A stretch of 25,379 nucleotides of DNA, taken from positions 1 to 25,379 of the forward strand of contig CAYVKM010000054.1 in the NCBI GenBank assembly GCA_964452045.1. The letters run 5' to 3'. The notes below the pieces were generated by a model. It was not told the origin of the DNA. It did not search any database and saw only the letters and a program-made list of their open reading frames with translations. The stretch is from CAYVKM01 sp964452045 (lineage in GTDB: Bacteria; Calditrichota; Calditrichia; RBG-13-44-9). Of this stretch, positions 9,042-16,179 are shown piece by piece; position 1 is the first letter of the stretch, and every line of letters begins with the position of its first letter. The position numbers were made by a program, and so were the translations under genes.

Positions 9042-10877
9042 TTAACTGGCTGCTTTGCTTTTTACCTGACCCGGTAATTTAAACTTGGCCACAGCGACAC
9101 TTAAAATCCGGGACAGGTTTGCCATCTCTTCCGAGAGCTTCTTCGTCTTTTGTGCACCTGAGGTAGTTTCCTGGGCAATTTGGGCAATGCTCTCCATGGT
9201 TTTAGTTATATCCGCACTGGATTTTACCTGATGCTGAAAAGATTCGGAGATCTCATGGATCAACTTATCTGATTCCTGAACCATGTCCAGGATTTCCTTT
9301 AAAGCGCCTCCAGCCTCATCCACTTTTTTTGTCTCCTTTTCAACCTCAGAAGATCCTTTCTGCATAGCTCGTACCGCTTCCGTTGTTCCGGTCTGGATAC
9401 TTTCCACCAGCACAGCAATATCCCGCGCCGCCTGGCTCGATCTTTCGGCAAGACTTCGCACCTCATCCGCTACCACCGCAAATCCACGCCCGGACTCACT
9501 GGCACGGGCCGCCTCTATGGTGGCATTAAGACCTAATAAATTTGTCCGATTGGCAATTTCACTGATCACTTCCAGAATTTCTCCGATTTCCTGAGAATTC
9601 TGGCCAAGAATCTGAACCCGACGGGCGGTCTCCTGAACTGTCTCACGAATACGGTGCATTCCTTCAATGGCACTTTTAACAATTTCAGTACCCTTCATCG
9701 CTACCTGCGCGGCCTGGCTGGCGGATTTTGCCGCCTGGGTAGAACGGTCATCTGCGTATTTGACGATATCTGCCACATTCTTAACCGCGGTATAGGTGGT
9801 ATCAATCTCCTTTGCCTGCCGATCAGCACCAACCGCCATGATATCACTAGAGTTCACAATTTCATTGGTCGATTGCTCAATTTGTTCCGAGGCTTTCTGC
9901 ATATCCCGGATCAGCATACCCAGCTCGGATATCATCAAATTAAAAGAATCAGAGAGAGCTCCCAGAGTGTCTGCGGTTACTTCAGCCTTCACGGTAAAAT
10001 CTCCGTCAGCAGCGGCGGAAACAATTTTAAGCAGACTGGTAATTTGCTCCTGAATTCGATCGCGATCCGCTTCAGATTCGATAAGCCCTTCCAATTTTTC
10101 CAGCATCACATTTAATGCAAAGGCAATTTTTTCCATTTCATCAAATGTTCTATACTCATACCGAAGCTGGTAATTGCCCTCCGAGACGCGGTTTACAAAG
10201 TCCACAAAATTGTGAATCGGTGTGGTAACAAATCGTGATAAAATAAAACTAACCAAAAATGAGACTGCCAGGGCAATACCCAGATATAGTGCCAATCCCG
10301 GAAACAGGGACGGTAACAAAGATTGTAATTCTGATTTCAGAAGATCTACCCGGACAATAGCCACGACCTGATTATTATCGCCATAAACCGGACTAAAAGC
10401 TGAATAAATCGATCGACCTGCTTCGAGATAATCCTTTTTTATTACGGTTTCACGGTCGAGTAGAACTTTCTCAATCTCGGGGTACCAGGGGCCAGCATTA
10501 AAAGTGGTATTTGTGGTCTGAGAAGTGTAAAAAATCTTTGTGCCATTATTTTCAGGGACAAGAACAGCACTTCGATATATCGAATAATCTAAATCTTCCT
10601 GAGAAACTTCTTGAATCACATTACGAAATCTTTTTGTTGATTTTTCCACATCCTCAGCCGGGAGTGGCTCCACTTGGCTGATTCGACTAACTTCATCGCC
10701 GGATAAAGTAGCAGACCCGGTCTGTGCTAAAAACTTCAGCTGGGTCAATACTTCAGTGCGTGCCAACTCTTTTTGATGGGAATTACTAATGACCTCAAAT
10801 ATAGTAGTAAGCAAGAGCAAAATGAGCGCGGTTACAGCAAAAAATTTCCAGATAATGCTAACACGAACTTTGTTCAT
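9042..10877 (-). CDS. methyl-accepting chemotaxis protein, PilJ-like, tandem HAMP
   Basis: An inner-membrane chemoreceptor of 611 residues. TM1 is about residues 11-29. A periplasmic sensor of about 160 residues follows, with a Cache-like stretch (SIYSAFSPVYGDNNQVVAIV). TM2 is about 195-215. A first HAMP follows (about 216-268, starting TTPIHNFVDFVNRVSEG), then a second HAMP-like unit (about 285-335, AADGDFTVKAEVTADTLGAL), and finally the signalling coiled coil. The hairpin tip (EIANRTNLLGLNATIEAARA followed by SESGRGFAVVADEVRSLAER, about 430-480) is intact, so CheA/CheW coupling is expected. Tandem HAMP is also the layout of PilJ. ATG 10877 is preferred because AAAGG lies seven bases upstream; TTG at 10880 would add one residue. 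It sits 17 bp after cheW. No methyltransferase or methylesterase gene is nearby. The ligand is unknown. Confidence 0.93.
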   Translation of the reverse strand: MNKVRVSIIWKFFAVTALILLLLTTIFEVISNSHQKELARTEVLTQLKFLAQTGSATLSGDEVSRISQVEPLPAEDVEKSTKRFRNVIQEVSQEDLDYSIYRSAVLVPENNGTKIFYTSQTTNTTFNAGPWYPEIEKVLLDRETVIKKDYLEAGRSIYSAFSPVYGDNNQVVAIVRVDLLKSELQSLLPSLFPGLALYLGIALAVSFLVSFILSRFVTTPIHNFVDFVNRVSEGNYQLRYEYRTFDEMEKIAFALNVMLEKLEGLIESEADRDRIQEQITSLLKIVSAAADGDFTVKAEVTADTLGALSDSFNLMISELGMLIRDMQKASEQIEQSTNEIVNSSDIMAVGADRQAKEIDTTYTAVKNVADIVKYADDRSTQAAKSASQAAQVAMKGTEIVKSAIEGMHRIRETVQETARRVQILGQNSQEIGEILEVISEIANRTNLLGLNATIEAARASESGRGFAVVADEVRSLAERSSQAARDIAVLVESIQTGTTEAVRAMQKGSSEVEKETKKVDEAGGALKEILDMVQESDKLIHEISESFQHQVKSSADITKTMESIAQIAQETTSGAQKTKKLSEEMANLSRILSVAVAKFKLPGQVKSKAAS

Positions 10878-10894
10878 CAATCCACCTTTACCAA

Positions 10895-11374
10895 TTAATA
10901 GTACCGACTGATCGAAGGAGATGAAAATAATCGATCAATATCAAGTAAAAATATTTCAGATCCTTTCTCTGATATCAGCCCTGAGACAAATTCTTCCATT
11001 TTTTTAGCTGCTACCCCTTTAGCTGGTTTTATCGATGAGGAATTTACCGGTCTCACACCATGCACCCGACTGGTTAAAATTCCCATGGTGATTCCATTTC
11101 CCTCCAGCAAGATGATCATATTATCTTTGTCAAACACAATTGGTGGCAATCCTAGGATAGTAGAAATATCCAGCAAGGGGTAAATATCACCTCGCAAATT
11201 AAATACACCCTTGACGAATTCTTTGGTATTTGGGACGGGAGTTATCTCTCCGATGGGAAATACTTCTTTGGATTTTAATATATCGATTCCGAATAATATT
11301 CCACTGATCTCAATAACGGAAACTCTGTCTTGGAGGAATGTGTCTTCACTATTTTTATCAGTTTTTTTGGACAT
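10895..11374 (-). CDS. cheW: CheW-type coupling protein (PilI-like)
   Basis: A single CheW domain of 159 residues that should bridge the receptor tip and CheA. The SH3-like double barrel is recognisable from VSVIEISGILFGIDILKSKE, the receptor/kinase interface VKGVFNLRGDIYPLLDI (about 55-71, with the conserved N-L-R-G), and the strand ending IFLLDIDRLF. A charged 14-residue N-terminal tail precedes the fold. ATG 11374 lies inside the end of the upstream cheY gene, overlapping by 17 bp, which suggests coupled translation and fixed stoichiometry. It is followed 17 bp later by the MCP gene. The length is typical for PilI/CheW. Confidence 0.93.
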   Translation of the reverse strand: MSKKTDKNSEDTFLQDRVSVIEISGILFGIDILKSKEVFPIGEITPVPNTKEFVKGVFNLRGDIYPLLDISTILGLPPIVFDKDNMIILLEGNGITMGILTSRVHGVRPVNSSSIKPAKGVAAKKMEEFVSGLISEKGSEIFLLDIDRLFSSPSISRYY

Positions 11375-11744
11375 TATGAGTTTGGCCTAAGAATTTCTCT
11401 ACCACAGTCAACAATTCTGCCGGATCCACTGGCTTAGTTAAATAATCGTCCGCTCCTTGTAATTTTCCCCAGTACAGATCGCTTGTTTTTTTTCTGGCCG
11501 AAACAAAAATGATTGGTATTTTCTTTGTTTTTGAACCACTTTTTAAATCACGGCAAATCTCATAGCCATTTGTACCAGGTAAAATGATATCAAGCAAAAT
11601 TAAATCAGGGTGTTCAACATCTACTAATTCCGCTACCAGATGACTTTCTCCGGTTTCAACTACCTGATAATTTTTGCTTTCCAAAATTCTCCGGATCAGT
11701 GTCCGGTCTGTTAAGCTATCATCTACTACTAAAATTTTGTTCAT
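11358..11744 (-). CDS. single-domain response regulator (CheY/PilH-like)
   Basis: A stand-alone receiver of 128 residues. The acidic pocket is Asp8-Asp9, the phosphoacceptor is Asp52 in LILLDIILPGTNGYE, the switch Ser is in IIFVSARK, and the Lys is in the LTKPVD loop. No output domain follows. By position (second gene, before cheW) it matches PilH/TaxY1, which in type IV pilus systems acts as a second CheY, possibly a phosphate sink or an antagonist of the first receiver protein. That role is inferred from gene order, not seen in the sequence. ATG 11744 lies 9 bp after the stop of the preceding gene, and its 3' end overlaps cheW by 17 bp. Confidence 0.92.
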   Translation of the reverse strand: MNKILVVDDSLTDRTLIRRILESKNYQVVETGESHLVAELVDVEHPDLILLDIILPGTNGYEICRDLKSGSKTKKIPIIFVSARKKTSDLYWGKLQGADDYLTKPVDPAELLTVVEKFLGQTHNVQKN

Positions 11745-11753
11745 TCCCTGAAC

Positions 11754-12995
11754 CTAGTCGCCAATAAGCTCATGTATTTTTTTAATCAAATCCTCATCCC
11801 TGAACGGCTTGGGTATAAAATCGTTGGCACCTAATTCTTTTGCTTTATTTGTTTCTTTTGGGGTATCCTTGGCAGAAAGCATTACCACGGGAATCTCTTT
11901 ACTGGCTTTGATGGTTTTCAGAATATCCAGCCCATTAACATCAGGAAGCATAATATCGAGAATGACAAGATCTGGATCCTGTTCATCCAAAAATGAAAAT
12001 GCATCTTTGCCATTCGCCACGGTGATAATATTATAATTTTCATTTTCCAGGGCAATTTCTACCATTTTACGGATGACCACACTATCGTCCACCACCAGTA
12101 TTGTTTTTTTATCTGAATCGGGAATGGGTATCGGAGGCTGCTCAACATCAGCCTCTTCTTCAGCTACAGCTTCCTCAGCGTCTTCTTTCTTTAACATTTC
12201 ATCAATTGACTCTTCCGTCTCGGCAATATCCGTATCAAATATATTCCCCAGGTCAAAATCAGCTTTCCCCTCAGCTTCCGGAGTTTCCTCGGTTTCACCT
12301 TCTGGTTCAGTTTCCACCTCTGGCTCCTCAACAGTTGCCTGTTCCGCTTCTTCCACCTCTTCTTCCTGAACAGTTTGCCCTTCTTCACTCTCTTCAGTTC
12401 CCCCCTCTTCCTGGAGAAGGTCGTTTATCAACTGGTCTAAATCCTGTTCACTCTCTTCAGTTTTTTCACCAGGGCTATCTTCCTCTTCCCCTATTTTCAA
12501 TTCTTCAAATCCTTCTTCTGCTGAAGAATCAACCGTTTCAAATTCTTCGGAGACTTCTTCCTCCTGCACCTCTTCAGTTACCTCTGACTCTGCAGTTTCT
12601 TCGGGTTCTTCCACCTTTGCACCTTTTAATTCTTCTTCTGTCACTTCTTCTGATACTTCTTCCGCGGTTTCCATTACTTCTTCTTTGGGAATCTCTGATT
12701 CGCTTTCTTCCACTTCCTCGGGTTTAGGTTTCTCCGCAATTTCAAATTCTTCTTCTTTTGGTTTTTCATCTGCTGGAGAAGTTATTTCGGCACCAAGCGG
12801 CAGTACTAGTTGCAAATCGAGAAGCTGCTTAACTGATTGATCCACTTTACCAGGATCTATTTCCAGAAAATGGGAAATTTCTTCTGTACTCATTTTACCA
12901 TCCAGAGCGAAAAGTACTTTCCAATCCGCCATAAAGAGTTTTACGTCATATATTTTCTCAGCCAAATGTTCAGATCGGACGAAAACCTGGTTCAC
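11754..12995 (-). CDS. response regulator with N-terminal helical module, long acidic linker and C-terminal REC (PilG/TaxP1 position)
   Basis: This 413-residue protein has three parts. Residues 1-68 form a small helical, winged-helix-like module (KLFMADWKVLFALDGKMSTE and EISHFLEIDPGKVDQSVKQL); it resembles the short helical tail that accompanies DUF4388/PatA-type proteins, but I cannot prove homology. Residues about 70-290 are a very acidic Glu/Val/Thr-rich linker with two less repetitive patches, DLDQLINDLLQEE and DLGNIFDTDI...SIDEMLKKED. Residues about 295-413 are a complete receiver with acceptor Asp347 (LVILDIMLPD), Ser in VVMLSAKD and Lys in PKPFRDED. It is the first gene of the operon. 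GTG 12995 is chosen because AAGGAG sits six bases upstream; an overlapping ATG at 12997 is out of frame and stops at once. The position suggests it is the main phosphate-accepting output of the CheA. Confidence 0.88.
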   Translation of the reverse strand: MNQVFVRSEHLAEKIYDVKLFMADWKVLFALDGKMSTEEISHFLEIDPGKVDQSVKQLLDLQLVLPLGAEITSPADEKPKEEEFEIAEKPKPEEVEESESEIPKEEVMETAEEVSEEVTEEELKGAKVEEPEETAESEVTEEVQEEEVSEEFETVDSSAEEGFEELKIGEEEDSPGEKTEESEQDLDQLINDLLQEEGGTEESEEGQTVQEEEVEEAEQATVEEPEVETEPEGETEETPEAEGKADFDLGNIFDTDIAETEESIDEMLKKEDAEEAVAEEEADVEQPPIPIPDSDKKTILVVDDSVVIRKMVEIALENENYNIITVANGKDAFSFLDEQDPDLVILDIMLPDVNGLDILKTIKASKEIPVVMLSAKDTPKETNKAKELGANDFIPKPFRDEDLIKKIHELIGD

Positions 12996-13028
12996 ATCTT
13001 ACTCCTTATTTTTAATATTAAGTTCCAT

Positions 13029-13043
13029 TTCCCAATGTGGGAA
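13029..13043 (-). promoter_or_regulatory. perfect 6-bp inverted repeat in leader of chemosensory operon
   Basis: TTCCCA-ATG-TGGGAA lies 34-48 bp upstream of the GTG start at 12995 and downstream of the predicted promoter, so it would be in the 5' untranslated RNA. It could be an mRNA hairpin or a binding site. It is short, so chance occurrence is possible, but the G/C-containing arms stand out in an AT-rich region. Confidence 0.4.
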
Positions 13044-13104
13044 TTATCGGATTCTTTAATTCATAGCTTTAATTTTTTTAATAATTTAAACATTACCGGA
13101 AAAA

Positions 13105-13133
13105 AATTTAGTATGAATCAAATTTGATGTCAA
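13105..13133 (-). promoter_or_regulatory. sigma70-like promoter for the chemosensory operon
   Basis: On the minus strand a perfect -35 TTGACA (13128-13133) is followed by exactly 17 bp and TAAATT (13105-13110) as the -10 hexamer, which matches consensus at four of six positions. Predicted transcription starts near 13098, giving a leader of about 100 nt before the GTG start. The whole five-gene operon is likely read from here, since its internal gaps are 40 bp or less. Confidence 0.6.
13117..13128. promoter_or_regulatory. 12-bp perfect palindrome in promoter spacer (candidate operator)
   Basis: ATCAAATTTGAT reads identically on both strands and lies wholly between the -35 and -10 hexamers of the minus-strand promoter, overlapping only one base of the -35. 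A dimeric repressor bound here would block RNA polymerase. The candidate regulator is unknown, and A/T-rich palindromes arise by chance more often in such DNA. Confidence 0.35.
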
Positions 13134-13331
13134 GAGAAATCGAGGTCCACTAGTATTATCAAAATTTTATCCACTTAGTATAAGGATAGAATGAGTAAAA
13201 AAACATGACAATATTAATTATCGTTTCTTTACCACAAAAATTATTTAATAAAAAATTCAACAAAAGCCTCATTTTAACATTTTTATTCTTATTGTTTGAA
13301 ATTTAAATTTTCTTTAACTTCATCAGAATTA

Positions 13332-13356
13332 TATAATTTGCGGAAAGAAAAAGGAG
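13332..13356 (+). promoter_or_regulatory. -10 box and Shine-Dalgarno of lysS
   Basis: TATAAT at 13332-13337 is a perfect -10 hexamer, but no good -35 lies 16-18 bp upstream. AAGGAG at 13351-13356 is a strong ribosome-binding site six bases before the TTG start and decides that start. If the TATAAT is used, the leader is only about 20 nt long. Confidence 0.5.
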
Positions 13357-13362
13357 TACAAT

Positions 13363-14856
13363 TTGGAAGAGATTAATCAATTAATCTTACAGCGCAGAGA
13401 AAAACTGGTAAAAATCCGTGAACTTGGCATAAATCCATATCCATACGAATTTGAGCGAACACATACTTCCAAAGAAATAATTGAAAATTTTGATGAACTT
13501 CAGGAAAAAGAAGTCGCCATTTTTGGCCGGATCATGTCGAACCGGGAAATGGGGAAAGCAGCGTTTTTTCATATACAGGATTTGCATGGAAAAATTCAAA
13601 TATACCTAAAAAAAGAGGTTATCGGGGAGACATCCTTTGAACTCTATAAATTGCTTGATATTGGAGACTTAGTAGGTATCGAAGGAAAGGTTTTCAAAAC
13701 CCGGACTGGTGAAATCAGCATCTACTGCGAAAAATTGCATCTGCTTAGTAAATCCTTACGTCCATTGCCCATAGTGAAAGAAAAATTAGTGGACGGTGAA
13801 AAAGTACTTTATGATGAATTTTCCGATAAAGAACAACGTTATCGCCAGCGCTATGTGGATTTAATTGTCAATCCTGAAGTGCGGGATGTCTTCGTGAAGC
13901 GATCTCATATAATTACCACTATGCGACAATTTCTCAACCAATCCGGTTTTCTGGAAGTTCAAACTCCTATTCTTCAGCCGCTTTACGGAGGTGCTGCCGC
14001 CCGACCTTTTATCACTCATCATAATGCCCTGGATATGAAATTATATCTGCGTATTGCCAACGAACTTTACTTGAAACGTCTTATTGTTGGTGGTTTTGAT
14101 GGTGTCTTTGAGTTTGCCAGTGATTTCCGGAATGAGGGAATTGACCGTTTTCATAATCCCGAATTTACCCAGGTGGAATTATATGTAGCCCTTAAAGATT
14201 ATCAATGGATGATGGAATACACCGAGGGAATGATCGCACATGTAACCAAAGAAGTGCTTGGAACCTTAGAGCTGACTTATCAGGGACAGAAGATTAATCT
14301 TACGCCACCCTGGAAAAGGCTACCTCTGTTTGAAGGTATAAAGGAATTTGCCGGTGTTGATCTTTCCACCCAAAATCTTGATGACCTACGGAAAACTGCA
14401 GAAAATCTGGGCGTTCCGGTGGAAGATTCCTGGGGCTCCGGTAAAATAATTGATGAGATCTTCGCTGAATTTGTCGAACCGAAACTGATTCAGCCAAAGT
14501 TTATCACAGACTATCCGGTAGAAATGTCTCCCCTGGCTAAAAAGCACCGGGAGAATCCCAGACTGGTAGAACGATTCGAGCCTATTATCGCAGGAAAAGA
14601 AATCGGGAATGCCTTCAGTGAGCTGAACGATCCACTGGACCAAAGGGAGAGATTCGAGGCGCAAATGGAACTCCGGGCAAAAGGTGACGAGGAAGCCCAG
14701 ATGTTGGATGAAGATTTTCTCCGCGCTTTGGAATATGGAATGCCTCCTACTGCAGGGTTGGGAATTGGCATCGACCGTCTGGTGATGCTTTTGACCGATT
14801 CCCCTTCCATACGAGATGTAATCTTTTTCCCGCACATGCGACCGGAACAACTTTAA
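13363..14856 (+). CDS. lysS: lysyl-tRNA synthetase, class II
   Basis: This 497-residue enzyme charges tRNA-Lys with lysine using ATP. The N-terminal OB-fold anticodon-binding domain spans about residues 50-150 (VAIFGRIMSNREMGKAAFFH). The class II catalytic core follows: motif 1 near FLEVQTPILQ, the lysine-pocket block GGAAARPFITHHNALDMKLY, motif 2 with DFRNEGIDRFHNPEFTQVE, and motif 3 GLGIGIDRLVMLLTDSPSIR near the C-terminus. The length is standard. The start is TTG at 13363, supported by AAGGAG six bases upstream and by normal LysRS N-terminal length. It is the first gene of a plus-strand group with lolC/E, lolD and recG, divergent from the chemosensory operon. The motif-2 wording (FDGVFEF before the arginine block) is the form I associate with Bacteroidota and relatives rather than the Proteobacterial FERVFEI form. 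Confidence 0.97.
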   Translation: MEEINQLILQRREKLVKIRELGINPYPYEFERTHTSKEIIENFDELQEKEVAIFGRIMSNREMGKAAFFHIQDLHGKIQIYLKKEVIGETSFELYKLLDIGDLVGIEGKVFKTRTGEISIYCEKLHLLSKSLRPLPIVKEKLVDGEKVLYDEFSDKEQRYRQRYVDLIVNPEVRDVFVKRSHIITTMRQFLNQSGFLEVQTPILQPLYGGAAARPFITHHNALDMKLYLRIANELYLKRLIVGGFDGVFEFASDFRNEGIDRFHNPEFTQVELYVALKDYQWMMEYTEGMIAHVTKEVLGTLELTYQGQKINLTPPWKRLPLFEGIKEFAGVDLSTQNLDDLRKTAENLGVPVEDSWGSGKIIDEIFAEFVEPKLIQPKFITDYPVEMSPLAKKHRENPRLVERFEPIIAGKEIGNAFSELNDPLDQRERFEAQMELRAKGDEEAQMLDEDFLRALEYGMPPTAGLGIGIDRLVMLLTDSPSIRDVIFFPHMRPEQL

Positions 14857-14913
14857 CGGCAGTAACATGTAGTATCAAACGAAAATTAAGATAAAGATTT
14901 AATGGATATATAA

Positions 14914-16152
14914 ATGGGTTACGAAACTTTTATTGCCAAACGTTACTTCCGGGCCAAACGAAAAACCGGATTTATTTCGATCATTACCTATGTCTCGATT
15001 ATCGGCGTTCTCATTGGTGTGGCAGCCCTGGATATTGTCCTTTCATCCTTTAATGGCTTTGAAGATGAGGTTCGTACCCGGCTGTTTAATGCTGACGCAC
15101 ATATTCAACTGCGTAAATTCTACTCTGAGGGTATAGAAAATTACCAGGGCCTTATTGATACCATTTTGACGGTACCTCATGTGATCGGGGTATCTCCACT
15201 GATTACCCGGGAAGGCGTTGCCCGGTCCCGGGATAATAACCAGCCCTGCGTAATCCGGGCAGTGGATCCTGCCACTATCGGTAAAGTGAACGAAGTACCG
15301 CAAAGTCTGGTAAGCGGAGACTTCAACCTTGGGAAAGCTCAGTTTGAGGACCGGGATTTAGACGGCATTGTGTTGGGACGGTATCTTGCAGAAAGCCTGA
15401 TGATATTTTCCCCGGGGGAGCTAATCACTCTTTTCATCATCCCGCAGGATGCCAATATCTTTTCCCCACCAAAGGTCAGGCAGTTTGTGGTTACCGGTAT
15501 CAGTGAAGTTGGATTTTACGAATACGATAAGGTCATGGTTTATATCTCCCTTGAGGCAGGGCAAAAACTATTCAATATGCCGGATAAAGCATCCTGGATC
15601 GAAATTAAGCTGGATAATTACAATCTGGCGGGAAAAATAGCACCAATCATCGAAAAAAAAGTAGGTGGATATCCCTTTGTTGCCCGGACCTGGTTTGAGT
15701 TAAATAAAAGTTTGTATAGCTGGATGACTATTGAAAAATGGGGTGCATTCGTTATTCTCTGCCTCATTATTATGGTAGCGGCGTTTAACATTGTCAGTTC
15801 GCTCATCATGATCGTGATGGAAAAAACCCGAGAAATCGGTATCCTGAAAAGTATGGGCGCATCATCAAAGGGCATCATGCGGATATTTTTGTTCGAGGGG
15901 ACTATTGTGGGAATTCTGGGCACCCTGCTTGGAAGTTTACTGGGATTTGCGGTTTGTTACTTACAGGAAACATTCGGTTTGGTGAGATTGCCAGCCGATG
16001 TTTATCTGATTGATAAACTGCCGGTGAAAATGCAGCCATTTGATTTTATTGTAATCGCGGTTGCCGGCGTCATTCTATGTCTGGCTGCCTCAGTTTATCC
16101 GGCCTATAAAGCCTCCAAGCTGGAACCGGTGGAAGCAATTCGATATGAGTAA
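14914..16152 (+). CDS. lolC: lipoprotein-releasing ABC transporter permease LolC/LolE family
   Basis: A 412-residue inner-membrane permease of the FtsX/MacB-type family that, with LolD, extracts lipoproteins from the inner membrane for delivery to the outer membrane. The N-terminal block FIAKRYFRAKRKTGFISIIT followed by TM1 (about 22-46) is typical of LolC/E. A large periplasmic domain runs to about 270. Three C-terminal helices lie at about 276-300, 321-350 and 376-398, with the cytoplasmic coupling stretch MEKTREIGILKSMGAS between helices 2 and 3. The end (YPAYKASKLEPVEAIRYE) is a signature of the family. Only one permease gene is present, as in organisms with a single LolC/E-like (LolF) protein. 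It starts 57 bp after lysS at an ATG with no strong Shine-Dalgarno, and lolD follows 27 bp later. Confidence 0.94.
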   Translation: MGYETFIAKRYFRAKRKTGFISIITYVSIIGVLIGVAALDIVLSSFNGFEDEVRTRLFNADAHIQLRKFYSEGIENYQGLIDTILTVPHVIGVSPLITREGVARSRDNNQPCVIRAVDPATIGKVNEVPQSLVSGDFNLGKAQFEDRDLDGIVLGRYLAESLMIFSPGELITLFIIPQDANIFSPPKVRQFVVTGISEVGFYEYDKVMVYISLEAGQKLFNMPDKASWIEIKLDNYNLAGKIAPIIEKKVGGYPFVARTWFELNKSLYSWMTIEKWGAFVILCLIIMVAAFNIVSSLIMIVMEKTREIGILKSMGASSKGIMRIFLFEGTIVGILGTLLGSLLGFAVCYLQETFGLVRLPADVYLIDKLPVKMQPFDFIVIAVAGVILCLAASVYPAYKASKLEPVEAIRYE

Positions 16153-16179
16153 TATTTTTTCTTTCAGACAAAGGCAGAG

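Larger units (their letters stand above)
12996..13362. other. divergent intergenic region between chemosensory operon and lysS
   Basis: This AT-rich stretch of 367 bp has no convincing gene. It holds the Shine-Dalgarno AAGGAG for the minus-strand operon (13002-13007), a small hairpin, a sigma70-like promoter with a palindrome in its spacer for the minus strand, and the TATAAT and AAGGAG signals for lysS on the plus strand. I saw nothing recognisable in the part between about 13140 and 13320 beyond A/T runs. Confidence 0.8.

Noticed and set aside
9654..10115. 153-codon plus-strand ORF inside the MCP gene
   Set aside because: It is antisense to the HAMP and signalling region, with no motif and no plausible ribosome-binding site.
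12101..12727. 208-codon plus-strand ORF rich in Leu and Pro opposite the acidic linker
   Set aside because: It is the mirror of Glu-rich codons (GAA/GAG read as TTC/CTC-type codons in shifted frames); no start context or motif, and the minus-strand gene is certain.
14386..14868. 160-codon minus-strand ORF inside lysS
   Set aside because: It lies antisense to conserved LysRS motif regions, so it is a shadow of the real gene.
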